Part shown: piece by piece, positions 15,168-22,769 of the stretch
How positions within the stretch are numbered: the stretch's first letter is position 1
How the letters are laid out: each line of letters opens with the position of its first letter
Source: CSBr16-58 sp051859825
GTDB lineage: Bacteria; Bacteroidota; Bacteroidia; Flavobacteriales; Schleiferiaceae
Length of the DNA: 22,803 nt
Direction: 5' to 3'
NCBI GenBank assembly: GCA_051859825.1
Contig: JBHYFA010000048.1
Span: forward strand, 1 to 22,803
Position numbers and translations under genes: made by a program
The notes under the pieces: model-generated
The model's input: only the letters and a program-made list of their open reading frames with translations
What the model was told of the DNA's origin: nothing
Databases searched by the model: none

Positions 15168-17111
15168 ATGGAGTTATCTATCGTTATTGTCAATTATAAC
15201 GTTCGCTATTTTCTCGAACAATGCCTACGCTCCGTAGAAACGGCTCTTGAAGGTATTGAGGCGGAGGTTTTTGTCGTTGATAACGCCTCGTCGGATGATA
15301 GCATGGAGATGGTTACTCAGATGTTTCCGTGGGTAAAAACCATCATCAATAAAGAGAATGTAGGCTTTTCCAAGGCGAATAACCAAGCCATACGCGAGGC
15401 TCAAGGCAAATATGTTTTGCTGCTCAACCCAGACACTCTGGTCCAGAAGGATACCTTCCGAGTGAGTTTGGATTTTATGAGAAATCATCCCGATGCGGGT
15501 GGATTAGGAATAAAAATGGTGGATGGCAAAGGAAACTATCTTCCCGAATCCAAAAGAGGCTTTCCTACCCCTTGGGTTGCCTTTTGCAAAATCATTGGTT
15601 TAACCGCCTTTTTTCCCGACAGCAAAATTTTCGCCCGCTATTACATGGGGCATTTGAGCAATCAGAAAAATTGCGAGGTTGATGTGCTCGCCGGCGCCTA
15701 CATGTTGATGCCTAAGAAAGTCCTTGAAGAAGTAGGTCTGCTCGATGAAGATTTTTTCATGTATGGTGAAGATATCGACTTGAGCTACCGTATCACTCTT
15801 GGGGGGTATAAGAATTACTATTTGGCTGACAGTCAAATTATTCACTACAAGGGCGAAAGCACCAAGAAGGGGAGTTTGAATTACGTGTACGTCTTTTACA
15901 AGGCGATGGCCATTTTTGCAAAAAAGCATTTCAAGGGCGGACAAGCGGGTTTTTACTTGCTCTTTATACAAATGGGCATTTTTGTACGTGGGCTTATGGC
16001 CGGACTCGAGCGCGTGTTGCGACGAGTGGGTTTGCCACTTTCCGATGCCTTGCTGGCCTACGGCGGCTTGTACTATTTGAAAACCTACTGGGAAATCAAT
16101 CACCGCTATGTGGAAGGCGGGGAGTACCCCTTGGTGTTTAGCTTGTACGTGATGCCCATTTACGTATTGCTGTGGATGTTTTTCACGTATTTACACGGCG
16201 GATATGACAAACCCATGCGCAAAACCACCGCCATTCGAGGGGTTGCGGTAGGTACGGTTGTGTTGCTGGTCGCCTACGGATTACTCAGCGAGTCGTGGCG
16301 CTTCTCACGTGCGCTGATTCTCATTGGTTCCATCTGGACGGCCTTTATTTTCACCATTCACCGTCTGGTACTCGACTGGCTCAACGGAGGAAAGATCTTC
16401 CAAAAACCCGATGCGGAGAAGCGTTTTTTTGTGATCGGAGGAAAAGAAGAAGCGCAGCGCACCCGAGAGATTATTCGCGAAGGCGGACTGCCTCAAGCCT
16501 TTATCGGCTGGATTCCCGTGGAGGCAACCGATGATAAAGAAGCCATTGGTAGATGGGAAGATGTTGAGGATTTGATGTCGGTTTATCGCCCTAACGAAAT
16601 CATTTTTTGCAGTGGTGATTTACCCATCGACGAAATCATTCGCAGAATGGATGGCCTAATGCGCTACGGAGTGGAAATTAAAATTCTACCACCCGATGCG
16701 TGGTTCATCATCGGTTCGAATAGTATACACCAACAAGGTGAACTTTACGCGAGGGAAATACGCGGATTGTATTTGCCATTGTACCGTCGTCAAAAGCGAT
16801 TGTTCGATTTCCTTAGCGCTTTGGGGATGTTGTTACTTTTTCCTCTTAGTTTATTACTGTTCAAAAAACCCATGGAAGTTCTTCGTCAGGCCATTCCTGT
16901 GTTACTTGGAAAAAAAACCTGGGTGGGATTTGCGCCTAACAACAACGAACTTTTGCCTAAAATTCCCCCGGGCGTTTTTGAAATAGGTACACAGTTGTCG
17001 TCACCCAACCGCAATCATTTACGATCGAACTTGAATTTAATGTATGCCTCGCAGTATCGCTGGGCTGAGGATGCGGCTTTGTTGTGGAAACAAATTCGCT
17101 TGTGGGCGTAG
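15168..17111 (+). CDS. GT2 glycosyltransferase fused to a truncated polyprenyl-glycosylphosphotransferase
   Basis: This is a 647-residue membrane protein. Residues 1 to about 250 are a family 2 glycosyltransferase: SIVIVNYNV at 4-12, VVDNASSDDS at 36-45, LLLNPDT at 84-90 and the acceptor-side GEDIDLSYR at 200-208. Hydrophobic segments follow near 263-280, 322-341, 357-373 and 382-397. Residues about 418-530 look like the Rossmann-type domain before the catalytic part of WcaJ/WbaP-type enzymes (FFVIGGKEEA). QKRLFDFLSALGMLLLFPL at 542-560 is the usual entry to a bacterial sugar-transferase domain. Only about 105 residues remain instead of nearly 190, and the conserved catalytic core is absent, although a C-terminal NLMYASQYRWAEDAALL survives. 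The GT2 half is probably active, adding a sugar to a lipid-linked or surface glycan. The phosphotransferase half is probably only structural. Confidence 0.82.
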   Translation: MELSIVIVNYNVRYFLEQCLRSVETALEGIEAEVFVVDNASSDDSMEMVTQMFPWVKTIINKENVGFSKANNQAIREAQGKYVLLLNPDTLVQKDTFRVSLDFMRNHPDAGGLGIKMVDGKGNYLPESKRGFPTPWVAFCKIIGLTAFFPDSKIFARYYMGHLSNQKNCEVDVLAGAYMLMPKKVLEEVGLLDEDFFMYGEDIDLSYRITLGGYKNYYLADSQIIHYKGESTKKGSLNYVYVFYKAMAIFAKKHFKGGQAGFYLLFIQMGIFVRGLMAGLERVLRRVGLPLSDALLAYGGLYYLKTYWEINHRYVEGGEYPLVFSLYVMPIYVLLWMFFTYLHGGYDKPMRKTTAIRGVAVGTVVLLVAYGLLSESWRFSRALILIGSIWTAFIFTIHRLVLDWLNGGKIFQKPDAEKRFFVIGGKEEAQRTREIIREGGLPQAFIGWIPVEATDDKEAIGRWEDVEDLMSVYRPNEIIFCSGDLPIDEIIRRMDGLMRYGVEIKILPPDAWFIIGSNSIHQQGELYAREIRGLYLPLYRRQKRLFDFLSALGMLLLFPLSLLLFKKPMEVLRQAIPVLLGKKTWVGFAPNNNELLPKIPPGVFEIGTQLSSPNRNHLRSNLNLMYASQYRWAEDAALLWKQIRLWA

Positions 17112-17183
17112 TCAACACCAATAATAAACCCTTTTATTGAACAATCGTTTTTTGCCACGGGTTAATTCTTAAAATGAATCATT

Positions 17184-17696
17184 ATGAAAATTGAACCCCA
17201 CCTCATTGTTGAATTGGCCTACGTATTACGCAATGCCGAGGGTGAATTGATGGAAAGCATGTCGGAGCAGTGGCCTTTGAAGTTTTACTATGGAGCGGGG
17301 GTTATGCTGCCTGCTTTTGAAGAGAATTTGTTAGGGCTTCAAGAAGGCAGTTTTTTCGATTTCACCTTAGCTGCTGAAAACGCCTATGGACTAATCCAAG
17401 CTGCAAATATTCAAGAAATTCCCTTGCATTCTATTCCCGATTCCGAACACTTCCCTAATCGTGTGTACGAGCGCGGTGACCATTTACAGTTTGTGAAAGA
17501 CGGCGAAAAACGCTTAGGGAGAGTAGTGGAGGTGCTGGATAACGGCATTGTGGTGGACTTTAATCACAGTCTTGCCGGGGTTGATCTGCACTTCAGTGGG
17601 AAAATTCTCCACGTGCGCAAACCACGCGCTGATGAGGCGGTGGAGAAGCGCTACATCGAACCCAACGGCATCCGTTCCGATAGTCGCCTACGATAG
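17184..17696 (+). CDS. FKBP-type peptidyl-prolyl cis-trans isomerase, SlyD-like
   Basis: This is a 170-residue SlyD-type FKBP: a prolyl isomerase and folding chaperone. The split FKBP domain is visible (LAYVLRNAEGELME at 11-24, FYYGAGVMLPAFEENLLGL at 34-52, and VVDFNHSLAGVDLHFSGKI at 123-141). The insert-in-flap chaperone domain lies between about 70 and 120. The E. coli-type His/Cys-rich metal-binding tail is missing; the end is instead charged (KRYIEPNGIRSDSRLR). There is no signal peptide, so it should be cytoplasmic. It sits alone between the glycosyltransferase (72 bp upstream) and the thioredoxin promoter. No clear TAnnTTTG box is seen before it, only an A/T hairpin (AATAAA/TTTATT, 17123-17138). 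Confidence 0.9.
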   Translation: MKIEPHLIVELAYVLRNAEGELMESMSEQWPLKFYYGAGVMLPAFEENLLGLQEGSFFDFTLAAENAYGLIQAANIQEIPLHSIPDSEHFPNRVYERGDHLQFVKDGEKRLGRVVEVLDNGIVVDFNHSLAGVDLHFSGKILHVRKPRADEAVEKRYIEPNGIRSDSRLR

Positions 17697-17734
17697 ATTT
17701 TGCTTATGAGAAGATTGTGGCTTGTGATGTTTGG

Positions 17735-17765
17735 TTGATTTCGTTTATACAAAGTCATACATTTG
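17735..17765 (+). promoter_or_regulatory. Promoter of the thioredoxin gene
   Basis: TTG (17735-17737), a 20-bp spacer and TACATTTG (17758-17765) fit the Bacteroidota consensus. The downstream bases CACCACTAAA closely match those after the aroK promoter (CACCACCAAA), so the two transcripts should start with nearly the same sequence. Confidence 0.7.
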
Positions 17766-17787
17766 CACCACTAAAAAATAACTAATC

Positions 17788-18099
17788 ATGAAAGAACTCA
17801 ACGAAGATAATCTACAAGAAATTGTAAACTCCAACGACAAAGTGTTGGTACAGTACGGCGCCACTTGGTGTGGCAATTGTCGTTTGATTAAGCCAAAGTT
17901 TAAACGCTTGGCCGGCGAAAACGAGTCGATAACTTTTGTCTATGTTGACGCCGAAAAATTCCCCAATTCTCGCGGAATGGCCGAAGTCAACAATCTGCCC
18001 ACCTTTGCTGCCTTTTCTGGTGGCTCATTGCTTGAGCAGCGTGCAGGAAGTAAAAGTGAAATCTTAACCGAAATGATCGATGCGCTTACCAATAATTAA
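17788..18099 (+). CDS. Thioredoxin-fold protein with CGNC active site
   Basis: This is a 103-residue single-domain thioredoxin, cytoplasmic (no signal peptide). The redox motif is WCGNC (27-31), with Asn where canonical thioredoxin has Pro. The cis-proline is Pro71 in NNLPTF, and the core VLVQYGATW and ITFVYVDAE strands are present. CGNC centres normally remain dithiol/disulfide active but with altered redox potential, so it may be a specialised reductase. It has its own promoter, and its last 20 bp overlap the next small gene, implying coupled translation. Confidence 0.9.
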   Translation: MKELNEDNLQEIVNSNDKVLVQYGATWCGNCRLIKPKFKRLAGENESITFVYVDAEKFPNSRGMAEVNNLPTFAAFSGGSLLEQRAGSKSEILTEMIDALTNN

Positions 18100-18334
18100 A
18101 CACACGCTGGGCTTCATTCAGGAGAATGACGTGGATTTTATTCACGAAACCATGGAAGTTCTTGAGCACTTAGCTGATGCTCGCGGCATTAAGGATGAGG
18201 AATTGGAGGTTATTGGCGAATTGATTTCCAACTTAGCCGGAGCCGTGGAAGTGTATGAGGAGGTGAAAAATGGGACTCCGGAGAAAGAGGCGTTAAACGC
18301 TTTTATGAAACGCGTTCAAGGCGCAATCGATTAA
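18080..18334 (+). CDS. Small conserved Bacteroidota protein (DUF6952-like)
   Basis: This is an 84-residue, acidic, mostly helical protein with no signal or membrane segment. The opening RLPIIKHTLGFIQEND, the middle DEELEVIGELISNLAGAVEVYEEVKNG and the end EALNAFMKRVQGAID fit a family I recall from many Bacteroidota as DUF6952; I could not check the number here. The start ATG lies within the thioredoxin gene (20-bp overlap, different frame). It is supported by the conserved N-terminus beginning at that ATG. Function is unknown. The overlap suggests it works with, or is co-regulated with, the CGNC thioredoxin. Confidence 0.82.
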   Translation: MRLPIIKHTLGFIQENDVDFIHETMEVLEHLADARGIKDEELEVIGELISNLAGAVEVYEEVKNGTPEKEALNAFMKRVQGAID

Positions 18335-18394
18335 AAAAGTGGCTGGCTAAAGATTCGATGTTTTCTTTAGGCTCAGACCAAAATCCTTATTTTT

Positions 18395-19378
18395 ATGTTA
18401 CTGATTCAACATTACAGCACGGATCCTTATTTCAATATTGCTACAGATGAGTATATCTTCAAGCATATCAAGGAGGATGTGTTTATGCTCTGGCAGAATG
18501 ATAACGCCATTATTGTGGGCAAACATCAGAACGCCTTGGCGGAAATCAATGTTGATTACGTAAAAGAGAAAGGAATCCACGTGGTACGCCGCCTCTCCGG
18601 TGGGGGAGCGGTGTACCACGATATGGGAAATCTCAATTTTTCCTTCACACATACGGGTGATGATCCGGGAAAAATGGTGGACTTTAGAAAATACACGCAG
18701 CCCATATTGCGCGTATTGCAAAAACTTGGCGTTGAAGCCACCTTTGAAGGTCGCAATGACTTGATGATTGACGGTAAAAAATTCTCCGGAAACGCCGAGC
18801 ATGTAGTGGGAAATAAAATTCTCCATCACGGTACTTTGCTTTTTTCTTCGGAAATGCGGGATATCAGTGGAGCATTAAAAATCAATCCGTTAAAATATCA
18901 AGACAAGGCGACGAAGAGTGTACCAAAGCGCGTTACCAATATTGTTGACCACTTAAGCACGCCCATCACGCTGCAAGTGTTTCGCGACTTGATTATGGAT
19001 TTCGTTGCCTCACAATTTCCTCATGCTACGCCCTATTCGTTTACAAAAGAGGATTTGGAGCACATTCAGAAAATCCGTGATGCCAAGTACGCTACGTGGG
19101 AGTGGAATTTTGGTTATTCTCCGAAATACGATTTCAGTCAGGGCATACGCACCAAAGGTGGCACCCTCGAAGTTCACCTCAATGTTGATAAGGGAGTGAT
19201 TACCGCCGTTAAACTCATGGGCGACTTTTTTCACCTTCAACCAGTGGAAGACTTTGAATCACAGCTAGTAGGTGTACGACACGAAGAGCAAGCCCTGAAG
19301 CAACGCATGAATGCCATACAGCCCGAAAAATATCTTAAAGACATTGGCACTGAGGATTTGTTACCGGCTTTTTTTTAG
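18395..19378 (+). CDS. lplA: Lipoate--protein ligase A
   Basis: LplA activates free lipoate with ATP and attaches it to lipoyl domains of 2-oxoacid dehydrogenases and GcvH. The 327-residue protein has RRLSGGGAVYHDMGNLNFSF at 65-84 and GRNDLMIDGKKFSGNA at 119-134, where Lys129 matches the conserved catalytic lysine. The C-terminal accessory domain (about 250-327) needed for adenylation by single-chain LplA is present. It lies 60 bp after the small gene. No strong promoter box is seen there, so it may be part of the thioredoxin transcript. Confidence 0.93.
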   Translation: MLLIQHYSTDPYFNIATDEYIFKHIKEDVFMLWQNDNAIIVGKHQNALAEINVDYVKEKGIHVVRRLSGGGAVYHDMGNLNFSFTHTGDDPGKMVDFRKYTQPILRVLQKLGVEATFEGRNDLMIDGKKFSGNAEHVVGNKILHHGTLLFSSEMRDISGALKINPLKYQDKATKSVPKRVTNIVDHLSTPITLQVFRDLIMDFVASQFPHATPYSFTKEDLEHIQKIRDAKYATWEWNFGYSPKYDFSQGIRTKGGTLEVHLNVDKGVITAVKLMGDFFHLQPVEDFESQLVGVRHEEQALKQRMNAIQPEKYLKDIGTEDLLPAFF

Positions 19379-19442
19379 TATTCAGCAGCTGATCGCTAGC
19401 TATCTTATTTTTTGACAGCCAAAAGTTAATTTCTTTTTGTTG

Positions 19443-19450
19443 TACCTTTG
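19443..19450 (+). promoter_or_regulatory. -7 box of the aroK promoter (TACCTTTG)
   Basis: TACCTTTG is a perfect TAnnTTTG. The nearest TTG upstream (19412-19414) is 28 bp away, too far for a normal -33 box. Transcription would start near 19456-19459, giving a leader of about 250 nt before aroK, unusually long beside the roughly 20-nt leaders of the ppx and thioredoxin genes. Confidence 0.6.
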
Positions 19451-19534
19451 CACCACCAAACAGCTCCACTCAATACTTTGATTTTTTGTTTTTTGCTGCG
19501 ACATAGTATTCGTGGTTAACTTGATTTTATTTTT

Positions 19535-19712
19535 ATGAAATGTCCATGTAGTAGCCTTCACAAGCTCCAATGAAAATTGAATAGGACATTCCATATGACC
19601 TTTTAAAAACAAATCATTTACATATGAAATATCCATGTAGTAGCCTTCACAAGCTCCAATGAAAATTGACAAGGACATTCCATATGACAACTAAAGAAAC
19701 AATCATTTACAT
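19535..19712. repeat. Two 89-bp palindromic tandem repeats in the aroK leader
   Basis: Copies at 19535-19623 and 19624-19712 have exactly the same length and differ at about 10 of 89 positions, mostly in the last 25 bp before the shared AATCATTTACAT. Each begins ATGAAA, and the aroK start codon follows the second copy in the same position. Each copy forms a long hairpin: 19534-19545 with 19584-19595, and 19621-19634 with 19673-19686, both with 38-nt loops. Stem mismatches are A-C in plus-strand RNA but G-U in minus-strand RNA. Each also contains a 12-codon ORF (M-K-C/Y-PCSSLHKLQ). It could be a leader regulator, an antisense RNA or a small mobile repeat. Confidence 0.8.
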
Positions 19713-20231
19713 ATGAAAAACGAAGGTGCAAGTAGAATAGCTCTTGTTGGCTATATGGGGTGTGGTAAAAGTTATTTAGGGAGACAACTCGCAATTTCGC
19801 TGAATCTTCCTTTCTTTGATTTAGATGAAGTTATTGGCCAACTTTCCGGTTGTAGTCTTACCGATTTGATGAAGCGCAAAGGTGAATTGGTTTTCAGGGA
19901 TTTTGAGCAGCGAGCCTTGCAAATGGTATTGAACAAGGACGCCTTTGTTTTAGCGTGTGGCGGTGGAACGCCAGCGTATTATGACAATATGGATCAGATG
20001 CTTGATAAAACCACGGTTGTTTACCTCGATTGTTCCATACCGGTGCTTGAAGCCCGATTACTTCCCGACACTAGCAACCGACCATTGTTAGATGGATTAC
20101 CGCAAGAAGAGGTTTCAGAGTTTATAGCAAAGCATCTATTTGAACGTCGTCCGTATTACGAACGCGCCCACAAGACTGTGAAAGGGGATGCGATTTGTGT
20201 TGAGGATATTATGGAAGTGTTGAAGTCGTAG
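19713..20231 (+). CDS. aroK: Shikimate kinase AroK
   Basis: AroK phosphorylates shikimate to shikimate-3-phosphate with ATP, directly before the AroA step. The 172-residue protein has the P-loop GYMGCGKS (13-20), the shikimate/Mg2+ site FFDLDE (34-39), ELVFRDFE (58-65) with Arg62, CGGGTP (82-87) and the adenine-side NRPLL (122-126). Length is typical. It is separated from aroB/aroA by six genes and has its own promoter and repeat-bearing leader. It is followed by the convergent MazG-like gene. Confidence 0.94.
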   Translation: MKNEGASRIALVGYMGCGKSYLGRQLAISLNLPFFDLDEVIGQLSGCSLTDLMKRKGELVFRDFEQRALQMVLNKDAFVLACGGGTPAYYDNMDQMLDKTTVVYLDCSIPVLEARLLPDTSNRPLLDGLPQEEVSEFIAKHLFERRPYYERAHKTVKGDAICVEDIMEVLKS

Positions 20232-20245
20232 TTTGAAATATTTGA

Positions 20246-20281
20246 AACGCGTGTGGCGCTAATCTTTACGCTCAGCGCGTT
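20246..20281. terminator. Inverted repeat between convergent aroK and mazG-like genes
   Basis: AACGCG (20246-20251) and CGCGTT (20276-20281) are inverted copies with 24 bp between them, and GCGCT/AGCGC (20256-20260, 20274-20278) offers an alternative inner pairing. The position between two convergent genes suits a bidirectional terminator, but there is no T-run and the stems are short. Confidence 0.3.
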
Positions 20282-20311
20282 AGCAAACATTTGTTCGATC
20301 GTTTTCCAAGT

Positions 20312-20710
20312 TCACAAAGCCCCATTCTTTTTCAACACAGCCTCAATATTGGGTGGAGTGTATAAGGCGCTCTTCATAACCTTGCCATCTTCGCGGTAGA
20401 TGGGCTGATTATTTTCATCGAGTTTTGACATATTCGATCGTTGTATTTCCTCAAACACATCTTCGATAACGTGTTGCAAACCGTGCTTGAGAATGGTGCC
20501 GCAAAGAATGTACATCATATCCCCGAGGGCATCGGCAATTTCAACTAAATCGCCGTTTTGCGCAGCTTCCAAATATTCTTCATTTTCCTCCCTCATCAAT
20601 TTATAGCGTAGAAGCACAGTGTCTGTATCTTGTTTGGCTACAGGCTTTTCTTCATTTCCAATTCCAAAAACTTCGTGAAACTTCGCAACGTGATCGATTT
20701 GCCTCTTCAT
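20312..20710 (-). CDS. MazG/PRA-PH-type nucleotide pyrophosphohydrolase
   Basis: This is a 132-residue all-alpha NTP pyrophosphatase, a family that cleaves nucleoside triphosphates or related compounds to the monophosphate and pyrophosphate in a Mg2+-dependent reaction. The metal-binding ExxE...ExxD arrangement is clear: LMREENEEYLEA at 38-49, then EIADALGDMMYILCG at 57-71. The C-terminal part (SKLDENNQPIYREDGKVMKS) is a loop seen in phage/bacterial MazG-like enzymes. Single-domain size argues against full-length MazG. Substrate is unknown; house-cleaning of damaged nucleotides is the usual proposal. It is the last gene of the TPR-DUF4286-mazG operon, 2 bp after DUF4286. Confidence 0.85.
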   Translation of the reverse strand: MKRQIDHVAKFHEVFGIGNEEKPVAKQDTDTVLLRYKLMREENEEYLEAAQNGDLVEIADALGDMMYILCGTILKHGLQHVIEDVFEEIQRSNMSKLDENNQPIYREDGKVMKSALYTPPNIEAVLKKNGAL

Positions 20711-20712
20711 AT

Positions 20713-21024
20713 TTATTTCGTTTGATGGAGAATTTCTAAGATAGTGCGAAAAGCTACCAACTTATTGCCGTACTTTTCTTGGGTTTTTTTCTGAAGTTCA
20801 GGACCATACATCTCCTGATAGAGTCGGATGCTTTGCAGGTCTTTAGCAAGGTATTGAATAGCAAAGGTTTCGCCCTGTTCTTCCTGAACCAAAACTTTAT
20901 TAATTTGACATTCGATGAACATTCCGGTTTCCATTACTTCAGGAATGTGAATATCTTTCATCCATTTCAACCACTCCTCGATAATGGAGGTTTCTACGTT
21001 GATGGTAACGTTGTAAATATGCAT
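20713..21024 (-). CDS. DUF4286 family protein
   Basis: This is a 103-residue soluble protein with the DUF4286 pattern: IYNVTINVETSIIEEWLKWM at 3-22, HIPEVMETGMF at 26-36, VLVQEEQGETFAIQYLAK at 44-61, then a helical end. It looks like a small ferredoxin-like (dimeric alpha-beta barrel) fold. No catalytic residues can be named and the function is unknown. It is 5 bp downstream of the TPR gene and 2 bp upstream of the MazG-like gene, so the three are very likely one operon. Confidence 0.85.
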   Translation of the reverse strand: MHIYNVTINVETSIIEEWLKWMKDIHIPEVMETGMFIECQINKVLVQEEQGETFAIQYLAKDLQSIRLYQEMYGPELQKKTQEKYGNKLVAFRTILEILHQTK

Positions 21025-21029
21025 AGGAT

Positions 21030-22769
21030 TTAATTAAAATTGGTGTCGCCCCGCAATTGTCTAAACATCCTTCGCGCTTCGGTAGCGTAGTAACTATTTG
21101 GATAATCGGTAATAATGGTTTCCAAATGCTTCAAGGCTTTTTCGGGTTTGTTTAGATGGTCACGGTATAATTCTGCAGCCAATAAATGCCCCTCGTCAGA
21201 CAATATTCCTTGGGGAAATTCTGTCAGCATTTTTTCCCACATATCCGCCGCTTTTTGATACTCACCCATTTCTCGGTAAATCTTTCCCTTGAGCAAGAGT
21301 ATCTCATCTTGCAGACTGTGATTGGGGTAATCATCGCGTAGTATGCGAAGTTCGGTCAATGCTTTTTCGTAGAGTTTGCGGAAAAAGAATAGGTCGGCCT
21401 GCGCGTAGCTTGTCATTGCCAAATAGTTGGTATCCAGCATGGTGTTTTCTCTGATGATGAGCGATAGTTTCATGGCATCATTGGCGGTATGCTTTGAGGT
21501 GCTGGCTTTAAGTACATCAAAGGTGTTTAGGGCATATTCGAAATCGCCTTGGAAGTAGGCAACTTTCCCCATTTTCAATTTAGCTTCATCGGCTAAGGGT
21601 TGATCGCCAGCCAATTTTTCTGCTTGGGCAAAAGCGACTAATGCTTCGGTGTATTTACCCGCCATGAGTTGAATATCACCCAAAAGCAGTTTGCCTTCAA
21701 CTCGGGTTTTGGATGGTAAACGCGGGGCAGCGTCCATTTTTTTCAGAGCTTGAATGGCTTTGGGATAATCGCCCAGACCAAAAGCTTCGACTCTCGCCAG
21801 AGTCATAGCGAGTTCCACGGTAGGGAAAAGCCATTCATCTTCATTGATAAATCCACGTATGGCTCTTGCCAATTCCCGGTAGTCTTTTTCATTATCGCCG
21901 ATGCGGGTGCTCAACTCCATCTCGGAAGTAATAAAGCGCTCAGCAATTGCCGCCTTCTGGTTTATTGAAGGAGGTCTTTTTTCAATGATGTAATCAAATG
22001 CTTGAAAAGCAGTATTGTAATCGGCATTGTCTCTGGCTATACGTCCAAGGCTCAATACTTCCGACTGCGTGCCTTGTCTGCGTCTATCTTGTCCGATACG
22101 TTGCTGAAGAGCAGCTGAATAGTTGCTTTCATGCATAAAAACGAAAATGAGCAAATCGACTAAATATTCGTTTTCCGACTTTTGTATTCGTTTGAGCAGG
22201 TTTTCCTTAATAAGTAAATTATACTCATCCTCGGGGTTGCTTTCCAGCGATCTTGACAGGAGGGCTTTCACCGTTCCTAAATACCCCGCGCTCTCTTCAA
22301 TAAGGTCGATGTAGGTGATGTACATATTATCTAGCTGACCTAATTCGGCGTAAAGCAGGGCTTTTTGGTAGGTGAGACGGATATTTTTATCGGCTTTTTG
22401 TGCAACAAAAATTAAGTCTAAGGCTTCTTTAAACAAACCTTTATCGGAGAGGAGTTTTTGCAGGTTATGGATAAGAGCAGGTTGATTTTGCACTGTTTTT
22501 TCTAAAGTAGCAAATTCTTTTGCCGCCAGTTTATCGTTTTCTAGTTTTTTGTAGAAAAACAGTAGATCAACCCGGTTTTGTAATTCGTTGCGTTTGTTTT
22601 TTTTCAGGTCTTTCTTAATGAAATCTACCGCTGCTTCGTAATCAGGAAGCACTATGTAAATACTGATTAACCTTTGGTAGAAGAGAGGGGTTGGATTTTT
22701 TTTATACAAATCCTGATATAGCTCTAATGCATCTTCGTATTTACCTTGTTCATAATATCGCTGCGCCAA
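21030..22769 (-). CDS. Tetratricopeptide-repeat protein, 5' end disrupted or at window edge
   Basis: This is a protein of 579 or more residues made of helical TPR-like repeats, for example YEQGKYEDALELYQDLYKKN near the start, AGKYTEALVAFAQAEKLAG, GDFEYALNTFDVLK and MGEYQKAADMWEKMLTEFP. It ends in the TolA-binding/BamD-like pattern HLETIITDYPNSYYATEARRMF. It probably scaffolds protein complexes at the cell envelope. The start is doubtful. The frame has a TGA at 22784-22782, then CAA GAG GAG CAA, then TTG at 22769, with no ATG nearby. In another frame the preceding bases read LLSLSFLT, like the end of a signal peptide, suggesting a frameshift that removed the native N-terminus. It is the first gene of the operon with DUF4286 and the MazG-like gene. 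Confidence 0.75.
   Translation of the reverse strand: MAQRYYEQGKYEDALELYQDLYKKNPTPLFYQRLISIYIVLPDYEAAVDFIKKDLKKNKRNELQNRVDLLFFYKKLENDKLAAKEFATLEKTVQNQPALIHNLQKLLSDKGLFKEALDLIFVAQKADKNIRLTYQKALLYAELGQLDNMYITYIDLIEESAGYLGTVKALLSRSLESNPEDEYNLLIKENLLKRIQKSENEYLVDLLIFVFMHESNYSAALQQRIGQDRRRQGTQSEVLSLGRIARDNADYNTAFQAFDYIIEKRPPSINQKAAIAERFITSEMELSTRIGDNEKDYRELARAIRGFINEDEWLFPTVELAMTLARVEAFGLGDYPKAIQALKKMDAAPRLPSKTRVEGKLLLGDIQLMAGKYTEALVAFAQAEKLAGDQPLADEAKLKMGKVAYFQGDFEYALNTFDVLKASTSKHTANDAMKLSLIIRENTMLDTNYLAMTSYAQADLFFFRKLYEKALTELRILRDDYPNHSLQDEILLLKGKIYREMGEYQKAADMWEKMLTEFPQGILSDEGHLLAAELYRDHLNKPEKALKHLETIITDYPNSYYATEARRMFRQLRGDTNFN

Noticed and set aside
19387..19410. Intrinsic terminator after lplA (AGCT/AGCT stem followed by T-rich run)
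   Set aside because: The stem is only four base pairs and the T-run is displaced by several bases.
19400..19690. 96-codon minus-strand open frame across the aroK leader repeats
   Set aside because: Its internal repetition comes from the 89-bp DNA repeats and the two copies are read in different frames because 89 is not a multiple of three; no family resemblance.
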